From CAVTWS01 sp964390555 (GTDB taxonomy: Bacteria; Actinomycetota; Acidimicrobiia; Acidimicrobiales; SHLQ01), in assembly GCA_964390555.1 (NCBI GenBank), contig CAYMJU010000176.1:1-19306 (forward strand): DNA of 19,306 bases. Direction: 5' to 3'. The notes below the pieces were generated by a model. It was given only the letters and a program-made list of their open reading frames with translations. It did no database searches and was not told the origin of the DNA. Position 1 is the stretch's first letter. The number at the start of each line of letters is the position of its first letter. Below, one piece after another: positions 13,740 to 19,306 of this stretch. The translations under genes were made by a program, and so were the position numbers.

Positions 13740-14409
13740 CCGTTGCCCCGGCGGCGTCGAGCAGCGATCCGAGCAGCGCGGCGCCGTCGGTGCTTCCGAG
13801 TAGTCGATTGCATGCCCTCTCGGGGTGCGGCATCAGGCCGACCACGTTGCGCCCCTCGTTACAGATGGCCGCGATGTCGCCCATAGACCCATTGGGGTTG
13901 TCGACGTACGTCAGCACGATCCGATCGTCGGCTCTAAGCATGGCCAACGTGGCCGCGTCGCAGGTGTAGTTGCCTTCGAAGTGATTGATCGGGATCTGCA
14001 CCACGTCACCAGCAGTGGCTCGTGACGACAACACCGACGCCGTAGATGCCACGCGGAGTTCCGCCATTCGGCATATGAACGCCAGACCCCGGTTTTTCTG
14101 AAGCGCGCCAGGGAGCATGCGAGCTTCGGTCAGCACCTGGAAGCCATTGCAGATCCCGATCACCGGTCCGCCGGAACGGGCGAACTCGTTCACCGCGGAC
14201 ATGACCGGCGAAAACCGGGCGATGGCGCCGGGTCGAAGGTAGTCGCCGTGAGCGAACCCGCCGGGCAGCACGACGGCATCCACACTGCTCAGGTCGCGAT
14301 CGCCGTGCCACAACTCGATCCCTAGACCTCCAAGGGAATCGACGGCTTCGACGACGTCTTGATCACAGTTGGTCCCCGGGAAGACGACCACCCCGATCCG
14401 TGGGCTCAT
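13723..14409 (-). CDS. purQ: Phosphoribosylformylglycinamidine synthase, glutaminase subunit PurQ
   Basis: The 228-residue class I glutamine amidotransferase supplies ammonia to PurL in the PurS-PurQ-PurL complex. It opens with IGVVVFPGTNCDQDV. The oxyanion region is VVLPGGFAHGDYLRPGAIA, the nucleophile is Cys87 in GICNGFQVL, and the catalytic His195/Glu197 lie in MPHPERA. Length is normal. The ATG at 14409 follows GGCGAGG by about 8 nt, a usable ribosome binding site. It comes 52 nt after purS, and its last 17 bases overlap an opposing gene. A separate gene between it and purL breaks the usual purS-purQ-purL run. Confidence 0.97.
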   Translation of the reverse strand: MSPRIGVVVFPGTNCDQDVVEAVDSLGGLGIELWHGDRDLSSVDAVVLPGGFAHGDYLRPGAIARFSPVMSAVNEFARSGGPVIGICNGFQVLTEARMLPGALQKNRGLAFICRMAELRVASTASVLSSRATAGDVVQIPINHFEGNYTCDAATLAMLRADDRIVLTYVDNPNGSMGDIAAICNEGRNVVGLMPHPERACNRLLGSTDGAALLGSLLDAAGATVSRDG

Positions 14410-14432
14410 CGCTCAGGCCTCGCCGTGGAGCG

Positions 14433-14462
14433 CAGCCCACTCTCGATCAGCCCACTCTCGAT
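14433..14462. repeat. Perfect tandem 15-bp duplication after purS
   Basis: CAGCCCACTCTCGAT occurs twice without a gap (14433-14447, 14448-14462). The right edge touches the purS stop codon. It fills more than half of the purS-purQ gap and is probably a recent duplication. Confidence 0.7.
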
Positions 14463-14722
14463 CAACATGGTCTGACCACGACGTCGCCTCGTTCGATGAC
14501 CGGGTTGGTGAGGAACTCGTCGACCATCCGACGGCACACGCTCTCGGCGGCCTGCTGGCTGTCGGCGTCGATCAGGAAACGGATTCGCTTGCCGACCCGG
14601 ACTCTGCTCACGCCGGTGAAGCCCACCGCGGGCAGAGACCGCTCGACGGTGAGACCCTCGGGCTCGGCGATCCCGTCGTGGACCCAGACGTCGATGTCGA
14701 CTTCGAACTGCATGTCGCTCAT
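14462..14722 (-). CDS. purS: Phosphoribosylformylglycinamidine synthase subunit PurS
   Basis: The 86-residue protein is the small structural subunit bridging PurQ and PurL in FGAM synthase. It has the PurS layout: strand MQFEVDIDVWVHDGIAEPEG, then LTVERSLPAVGFTGVSRVRVGKRIRFLI, then a helix AAESVCRRMVDEFLTNPVIE. This parallels VxxGxxDPxG...aLxxLGf..V..vrvGK..., and the NPVIE ending is typical. The ATG at 14722 is used, 9 nt after purC. GGGAG lies only 1 nt upstream of it, while the in-frame ATG at 14713 has GGGAG at 10 nt, so translation may start there and give 83 residues. Confidence 0.93.
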   Translation of the reverse strand: MSDMQFEVDIDVWVHDGIAEPEGLTVERSLPAVGFTGVSRVRVGKRIRFLIDADSQQAAESVCRRMVDEFLTNPVIERGDVVVRPC

Positions 14723-14731
14723 GCTCCCATG

Positions 14732-15619
14732 TCAACCGGGCCAATCGGCGAAACGGAGCCCAGTCAATCGTTCGTATACGTCGAGGTAGCGCCGGCGCGT
14801 CGCCTCGACCACCTCGGGCGGAAGCGGGGGCGGCGGCGGCACCTTGTCCCAGCCCGTTCGTTCCAAGTGGTCTCGCACAGGCTGCTTGTCGAAGCTGACC
14901 GGAGTGGTGCCCGGCGTCCAAGTCGCGGCATCCCACAAGCGCGAGGAGTCCGGCGTGAGGATCTCGTCGGCGACGACGACGTCTCCGTCGATGATGCCCA
15001 GCTCGAACTTGGTGTCGGCCAGCAGGATCCCGCGAGCGGCGGCCCGCTGTGCCGCCCGGTCGAAGATGGCCAGGGACAGTTCGGCAGCCGTTGCGAGGAC
15101 CGCCTCGCCGACGAGCGCCCGTGCATCGTCGGTTCTGATGTTCAGATCATGGCCCTCGGCCGCCTTCGTCGACGGAGTGAATCGCGGCTCCGGAAGAGCT
15201 TGGGCCTCGACCATCCCCGCTGGTGCTGGTTCGCCGTGGATCGTGCCCGACGCCCGGTACTCCTTCCAGGCCGAACCGGCCAGGTAACCGCGGACGATGC
15301 ACTCGATCGGCAACATGTCGGCCCGGCGGACGATCATGATCCGACCCTGGTGGCCTGCCCGACGACACGAGACCGGAAGGTCGGCGATGTCGGTCGACAC
15401 CAGATGGCTCGGGGCGACGTCGGCCAGCTCGGCGAACCAGGCGGCAGACATGGCCGTCAGGATTCGGCCCTTGTCGGGCACCTCCTCGGCCATCACGACG
15501 TCGAAGGCCGACAGCCGATCCGTCGCCACCATCACCAGGTGACGGGCGTCGAGTTCATAGACGTCGCGGACCTTGCCGCGGTGCACGAACGGGAGAGGAA
15601 GCCAGTTCGGTTCGGTCAC
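14732..15619 (-). CDS. purC: SAICAR synthetase
   Basis: The 295-residue enzyme joins aspartate to CAIR with ATP, giving SAICAR. It opens with the GKVRDVYEL ATP-binding hairpin (family GKVRDxY). VATDRLSAFDVVM, PIECIVRGYLAGSAWKEY, DLNIRTDDARALVG and ILLADTKFELGI with DEILTPDSSRLW follow, all PurC signatures in the expected order. The length fits the roughly 300-residue class rather than the shorter E. coli type. The C-terminus ends with RRYLDVYERLTG. The GTG at 15619 lies 14 nt after purB. No strong ribosome binding site is seen, so coupling to purB is likely. Confidence 0.97.
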   Translation of the reverse strand: MTEPNWLPLPFVHRGKVRDVYELDARHLVMVATDRLSAFDVVMAEEVPDKGRILTAMSAAWFAELADVAPSHLVSTDIADLPVSCRRAGHQGRIMIVRRADMLPIECIVRGYLAGSAWKEYRASGTIHGEPAPAGMVEAQALPEPRFTPSTKAAEGHDLNIRTDDARALVGEAVLATAAELSLAIFDRAAQRAAARGILLADTKFELGIIDGDVVVADEILTPDSSRLWDAATWTPGTTPVSFDKQPVRDHLERTGWDKVPPPPPLPPEVVEATRRRYLDVYERLTGLRFADWPG

Positions 15620-15633
15620 GGTCTGATGCCGGC

Positions 15634-17058
15634 TCAGAGGATCGCGGCAGGCTTGTACGAGGCCGCCGCAGGATCGGCGGCCACCAACACGCTCGCGCGA
15701 CGAACGAGATCGCGAACCTGGCGACTGGCCCGACCGGCGAAACGAAGCGGATCGGCCATCACTTTGTCGAGGGCGTCTCGGTCGAGCGGGAACCGTGGAT
15801 CGCCAGCAAGTCGGTCGAGCAGGTCGTTGCGTTCCGCACCGCCGTCTCGCATCCGCAGGGCTACGGCGACGGCGTGTTCGAGGATCAGCTCGTGGGCTTC
15901 CTCGCGGCCCATGCCGGCGCGCGTGGCCTCGGTCAGCAACCGGGTCGTGGCCAGGAATGGGAGGTAGCGCCGAAGCTCACGGTGGATCACCGTGCGATGC
16001 GGCCCGAAATCGTCGACCACGGTGAGGAACGTCTCGAACAACCCGTCGATGGCGAAGAAGGCGTCGGGCATCACGACCCGGCGCACGACCGAGCAGCTGA
16101 CATCGCCCTCAGACCACTGGTCGCCGACCAGCCCGGCAGCCATCGAGACGTGACCGGCCAGCACGTGGACGAGGCCGCATATCCGCTCGCAGGATCGGGC
16201 GTTCATCTTGTGCGGCATGGCTGACGAGCCGACCTGTCCGGGCCGGAAGCCCTCGGTGGCCAGCTCGTGCCCGGCCATGAGCCGCACGCTGGTTGCGAAG
16301 TTGCCGGGCGCGGACGCGACCTGGAGCAGCGTGGCCACCACCTCGAAATCGAGCGATCGCGGATACACCTGGCCGACCGACCCGAGTACCCGGCCGAAGC
16401 CGAGGTGAGCGGCTATCCGGGACTCGAACTCCTCCACCTTGGCGTCGTCGCCGTCGAAGAGGTCGAGTAGATCCTGCTGCGTGCCCACGGGTCCCTTGAT
16501 GCCTCTGAGAGGATAGGCAGCCTCGACCGACGCGAGCCGGTCATGGGCGTGGAGCAACTCTTCGGCGACGGCGCTCAGCCGCTTCCCCAACGTGGTCACC
16601 TGCGCCGGCACGTTGTGCGTTCGGCCGGCGATCGCCAACTCCTCGTACTCGAATGCTCGCTCGGCCAGGCGGGCGAGCGCGGCGACGACTCGCCGCCGCA
16701 CGAGCCGAAGCGATTGCAGGATCTGTAGCTGCTCGACGTTCTCGGTGATGTCCCGGCTGGTCATTCCTCGGTGGATCACCTGGTGCCCGGCGAGGGCACA
16801 GAACTCGTCGATGCGAGCCTTGACGTCGTGGCGGGTGATGCGCTCACGAGCGGCGATCGATTCGAGGTCGACCACATCGATCACCCGTCGATGGTCGTCG
16901 ATCACTTCGGCCGCAACGGCGGAGCCGAGGTCGCTTTGCGCCTCGAGGATCGCGACCCACAGCCGACGTTCCAGCACCACCTTGTGGGCGGGATGCCATA
17001 GCTCCCGCATGCCGCGGCTCGCATAGCGACCCGCGAGGACGTTCTCGTGCGTCGTCAC
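15634..17058 (-). CDS. purB: Adenylosuccinate lyase
   Basis: The 474-residue enzyme of the fumarase/aspartase superfamily releases fumarate twice in purine synthesis, from SAICAR and from adenylosuccinate. Signatures are HRGMTSRDITENVEQ (96-110), AGRTHNVPAQ with catalytic His148, and the flexible signature loop GSSAMPHKMN (277-286) with Ser278/279. The loop's PHKMN form matches the lyases of this length class. The GTG at 17058 is preceded by GGGAG (17069-17065) at 6 nt, a good ribosome binding site. It is first in the purB-purC-purS-purQ run and is divergent from the zinc-finger gene across 155 bp. Confidence 0.97.
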   Translation of the reverse strand: MTTHENVLAGRYASRGMRELWHPAHKVVLERRLWVAILEAQSDLGSAVAAEVIDDHRRVIDVVDLESIAARERITRHDVKARIDEFCALAGHQVIHRGMTSRDITENVEQLQILQSLRLVRRRVVAALARLAERAFEYEELAIAGRTHNVPAQVTTLGKRLSAVAEELLHAHDRLASVEAAYPLRGIKGPVGTQQDLLDLFDGDDAKVEEFESRIAAHLGFGRVLGSVGQVYPRSLDFEVVATLLQVASAPGNFATSVRLMAGHELATEGFRPGQVGSSAMPHKMNARSCERICGLVHVLAGHVSMAAGLVGDQWSEGDVSCSVVRRVVMPDAFFAIDGLFETFLTVVDDFGPHRTVIHRELRRYLPFLATTRLLTEATRAGMGREEAHELILEHAVAVALRMRDGGAERNDLLDRLAGDPRFPLDRDALDKVMADPLRFAGRASRQVRDLVRRASVLVAADPAAASYKPAAIL

Positions 17059-17110
17059 GCGTGGCTCCCGTCACGTTCCGGTGGTCGGATCGTCGCCGTT
17101 CGTAGGCCGT

Positions 17111-17132
17111 TCGGCCCCGACAACCGGGCCGA
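17111..17132. promoter_or_regulatory. Inverted repeat in the purB/zinc-finger divergent region
   Basis: TCGGCCC (17111-17117) and GGGCCGA (17126-17132) are perfect inverted arms around an 8-base centre. The location between two divergent starts fits an operator, or a leader hairpin in the purB transcript. There is no match to a regulator I know. Confidence 0.35.
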
Positions 17133-17202
17133 TCGAGCTGTTCTGGTCAAGCGAACACCACCATGAGCCGACATCTCCATGACAACCCTACCGATCACAA
17201 TC

Positions 17203-17208
17203 GAGGAG
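17203..17208 (+). promoter_or_regulatory. Ribosome binding site deciding the zinc-finger gene start
   Basis: GAGGAG lies 5 nt upstream of the GTG at 17214, favouring that start over the ATG at 17163, which has no such motif. Confidence 0.65.
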
Positions 17209-17213
17209 TCCCG

Positions 17214-17969
17214 GTGCCACTGCAGATCTCAGGTCGCTGCGTAGCTCACAGCAACGAGATGGCGACCGACCTCTGCGCGACGTGCGGGGATGAGTATTGC
17301 GCTGGTTGCCTCGTCGGGACCATGTCGAGCCGGCGATCGTTGTGCGTGGGCTGCGCCCTAGCCGCGGCGGGCGTGCGCAGCTCGGCACGAAAGTCCACCA
17401 AGACGATCGGTGGACGCGAGTTGAGGCGGCGTCGAGACGAGTCCGAACGAATCCGAGCCGACGTCCAGGCGTCGCACGATGCAGTCGACAGGTTCTCGTG
17501 GCAACTTGTCGAATCCTCGATCCGGTTGACCAAGACACCGTCGCGGATCGAGGTGACCGGACCCAGGCCAGCAGCGGTCGCCGTCGAGCGCGTCGCTTCG
17601 CCATCCGACCTCGACCCAGCGCTCACAGCGGGCGGATTCACCGTGCGGGCGCACGCGACCGCTCAGAACCCGCCCGCCCGGGAGCACTCGTACCCGAGCA
17701 CGACACCCGAAACGTCAGGCCCGTGGGGCGCCTCGTCGGACGGTCCGGATCGATTGGCGGTCCCACGGCCTCCAGCCGAGGGCTACCGGCCCGGCTCGTG
17801 GTCAGCTCCCCCGGGACTAGCGGAGTCCAGTCGCCCGCCCATCGCCTCGGGTGCCACGTCACTGCGTGCGCCCCGATTCATCGATCGTTCCGGCCCGGCG
17901 TCCGCACCGACCGCGGGGCGCGAGCCCGACGAGACCGGCGAGTGGGCGTCGTACTTCAGCGATCGCTGA
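17214..17969 (+). CDS. N-terminal double zinc-finger (B-box-like) protein with long disordered tail
   Basis: About 251 residues. The N-terminus has eight putative zinc ligands in the order Cys9-x2-His12, Cys21-x2-Cys24, Cys29-x2-Cys32, Cys44-x2-Cys47 (numbered from the GTG at 17214). This is the CxxH...CxxCG...CxxC...CxxC pattern of B-box-like fingers found at the N-terminus of some actinobacterial rhomboid proteases. Here no membrane segment follows. Instead there is a charged helix (GGRELRRRRDESERIRADV, about residues 67-85), a short ordered part to about residue 140, and a Pro/Ser/Gly-rich tail that is probably disordered and ends ETGEWASYFSDR. The gene lies between purD and purB on the opposite strand and overlaps the purD 3' end by 14 bp. 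Its function is unknown. A scaffold or regulator is inference. Confidence 0.85.
   Translation: MPLQISGRCVAHSNEMATDLCATCGDEYCAGCLVGTMSSRRSLCVGCALAAAGVRSSARKSTKTIGGRELRRRRDESERIRADVQASHDAVDRFSWQLVESSIRLTKTPSRIEVTGPRPAAVAVERVASPSDLDPALTAGGFTVRAHATAQNPPAREHSYPSTTPETSGPWGASSDGPDRLAVPRPPAEGYRPGSWSAPPGLAESSRPPIASGATSLRAPRFIDRSGPASAPTAGREPDETGEWASYFSDR
17956..17969. other. Stop-to-stop perfect palindrome shared by convergent genes
   Basis: TCAGCGATCGCTGA is a perfect 14-bp palindrome. One end is the TGA of the zinc-finger gene, the other the TGA of purD. Both proteins therefore end in Ser-Asp-Arg. Confidence 0.65.
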
Positions 17970-19179
17970 GGGGGGCCGCGATGTCGTGGCGAACCACCAT
18001 GTCGGGCCACGAGACCTCGGCCAGCCCGGCGTAGGCCGCCTGTCGGGCGGCGGCGACATCGTTCCCTCGCCCGGTGACCGAGAGCACCCGCCCGCCAGCG
18101 GTAACCAACTGTTCGTCGCGCCGGGCGACTCCGGCGCAGAAGACCTGTACGCCCGGGACGGCGGCCGCGGCATCGAGCCCGGCGATGAGGTCGCCGATAC
18201 GGGGATCGGCCGGATAGCCCGGCGCGGCGGCGACGACAGTCACCATGGCATCGGTCGAAAATCGTGGTTGCTCGCGGAGTTGACCGTCGGCGGCGGCAGC
18301 CAGCAGGTCCGCGAGGTCGGTGTCGAGTCGGGGCAGCACCACCTGGGCCTCCGGATCGCCGAAGCGCACGTTGTACTCGAGCACCTTCAGCCCCGACGGT
18401 GTGAGCATCAGCCCGGCGTACAGCACGCCGCGGTAGTCGATTCCCAGGCGGCGTAGCTCCGCAAGCGTAGGTTCGACCGCCCGCTCCATGACCTCGGCGA
18501 TGACGGCATCGGTCGCCAGCGGCACCGGGGAGTAGGCACCCATGCCACCCGTGTTTGGCCCGCGATCGCCGTCGCCGACACGCTTGAAGTCCTGGGCCGG
18601 TGCGAGCGGTACCGCTCGACGACCGTCGCAGATCGCCAACACCGAGAGTTCTGGACCGGAGAGGCCCTCCTCGATCACGACCTTGCGACCGGCGTCGCCG
18701 AACGCCCTGCCGCTCAGGTATTCGACGACGGCCTCGCGGGCCTCGGCGAGCGATTCGGTCACGATCACACCCTTGCCGGCCGCCAAGCCGTCGGTCTTGA
18801 CCACGTACAGCCCGTCGAGGGTATCGAGGAACGCGAATGCGGTGGACGTCGACCGGAACGAGCCGTGCCGCGCCGTCGGGACCCCGGCTGCGGCCAGCAC
18901 CTCCTTCATCCACGCCTTCGAGCCTTCGAGCCGTGCCCCGTCGGCACCGGGGCCGAAGACCCGGCGACCGCGTGCCCGCAACCGGTCGGCGAGGCCGTCC
19001 ACGAGCGGCGCTTCGGACCCCACCACGAACAGGTCGGCGTCGAGATCCTCGGCCGGGGTGTCGATCGACCCGGGCGTCCCGGCGTTGCCTGGGGTCACGA
19101 CGACATCGGCCGACCGTCCGAGCACAACCGCGAGGGCATGCTCGCGTGCTCCGGAGCCCACGACGACGACGCTCGTCAC
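17956..19179 (-). CDS. purD: Phosphoribosylamine-glycine ligase (GAR synthetase)
   Basis: The 407-residue ATP-grasp enzyme joins glycine to phosphoribosylamine. It opens with SVVVVGSGAREHAL (family GxGGREHA). VTPGNAG, the Lys of LEGSKAWMKEVLAAAGVPTA, YVVKTDGLAAGKGVIV (ATP-grasp nucleotide loop) and DFKRVGDGDRGPNTGGMGAYSP follow. LEYNVRFGDPEAQVVLPRL carries the metal-binding Glu and Asn. Length fits the family. The GTG at 19179 is chosen because GGGAG (19190-19186) lies 6 nt upstream and the family N-terminus begins here. The upstream open frame is Arg/Gly-rich non-coding sequence. It is the first pur gene in transcription order in the window and is separated from purB by the opposing zinc-finger gene. 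Confidence 0.97.
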   Translation of the reverse strand: MTSVVVVGSGAREHALAVVLGRSADVVVTPGNAGTPGSIDTPAEDLDADLFVVGSEAPLVDGLADRLRARGRRVFGPGADGARLEGSKAWMKEVLAAAGVPTARHGSFRSTSTAFAFLDTLDGLYVVKTDGLAAGKGVIVTESLAEAREAVVEYLSGRAFGDAGRKVVIEEGLSGPELSVLAICDGRRAVPLAPAQDFKRVGDGDRGPNTGGMGAYSPVPLATDAVIAEVMERAVEPTLAELRRLGIDYRGVLYAGLMLTPSGLKVLEYNVRFGDPEAQVVLPRLDTDLADLLAAAADGQLREQPRFSTDAMVTVVAAAPGYPADPRIGDLIAGLDAAAAVPGVQVFCAGVARRDEQLVTAGGRVLSVTGRGNDVAAARQAAYAGLAEVSWPDMVVRHDIAAPLSDR

Positions 19180-19225
19180 GCCCCGCTCCCGACGATCACC
19201 ACTTCTTCGCCTCTCATCGTCTCCG

Positions 19226-19246
19226 CTGGGGGCTGCGCGCCCCCAG
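19226..19246. repeat. Perfect 8-bp-stem hairpin upstream of purD
   Basis: CTGGGGGC (19226-19233), loop TGCGC, then GCCCCCAG (19239-19246). It belongs to a GC-only hairpin pair in the purD upstream region and may be a terminator of the gene beyond the window or a dispersed intergenic repeat. Confidence 0.5.
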
Positions 19247-19262
19247 ACCCCATCGGCACCCG

Positions 19263-19277
19263 GGGAGCTGCGCTCCC
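19263..19277. repeat. Second hairpin upstream of purD
   Basis: GGGAGC (19263-19268), loop TGC, then GCTCCC (19272-19277). It lies 16 bp from the previous hairpin and shares a TGCG loop core with it. Confidence 0.45.
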
Positions 19278-19306
19278 ACGGCCGCACTCGCTCGCTCCGC
19301 TTCGCT

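Noticed and set aside
14369..15967. Long plus-strand open frame (532 codons) opposite purQ, purS, purC and purB
   Set aside because: It is a shadow of real minus-strand genes with Arg/His/Gly-rich composition and no recognisable domain. High GC makes such antisense frames common.
17098..17150. TTGACC on the minus strand (17150-17145) as the purB -35 box
   Set aside because: No acceptable -10 box lies 16-19 nt downstream, so I did not annotate a promoter there.
1..19306. CRISPR array, insertion sequence, prophage or attachment site
   Set aside because: No regularly spaced repeats, transposase, integrase or phage-like gene was seen. A direct repeat flanking the tRNA genes was not found by eye.

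Overview
This is a GC-rich (roughly two-thirds G+C), compact bacterial window with strong G/C preference at third codon positions. The gene neighbourhoods (ctaA-ctaB, clpS-DUF2017, a tRNA Glu-Asp-Phe trio, PurS/PurQ/small PurL) and TAnnnT -10 boxes placed next to start codons point to Actinomycetota. I favour class Acidimicrobiia, but that placement is inference.

Layout. Positions 1-5599 hold respiration and housekeeping genes. On the minus strand there is a heme-copper oxidase subunit I-like protein, cut by the window edge, that lacks its metal-ligand histidines, preceded by ctaB. Divergent from ctaB, on the plus strand, is a tight ctaA-clpS-DUF2017 operon. It abuts a minus-strand plsY-degV pair tail to tail. 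Positions 5600-6140 carry tRNA-Glu, tRNA-Asp and tRNA-Phe. A DapB-fold NAD(P)H-dependent dehydrogenase-like gene follows (6301-7350), ending in a terminator-like hairpin, then a frameshifted gene remnant (7351-7614).

Positions 7620-19179 are essentially a de novo purine biosynthesis cluster on the minus strand, in transcription order purD, purB-purC-purS-purQ, then purL-purF-purM-HAD hydrolase. Together the seven identified catalytic pur genes plus purS cover PRPP amidotransferase (PurF), GAR synthetase (PurD), the three-component FGAM synthase (PurS/PurQ/PurL), AIR synthetase (PurM), SAICAR synthetase (PurC) and adenylosuccinate lyase (PurB). PurN, PurE/PurK and PurH are not in the window. 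Two plus-strand accessory genes break the cluster: a zinc-finger protein with a disordered tail between purD and purB, and a small basic/coiled-coil protein between purQ and purL. Each overlaps the 3' end of a pur gene through a perfect inverted repeat running exactly from one TGA stop to the other.

The observations most worth checking are the COX1-like protein with no redox-metal ligands, the two stop-to-stop palindromic overlaps, apparently leaderless promoters (ctaA, ctaB, plsY, purL), and the two uncharacterised genes inside the purine cluster. I found no CRISPR array, transposase, phage gene or rRNA.
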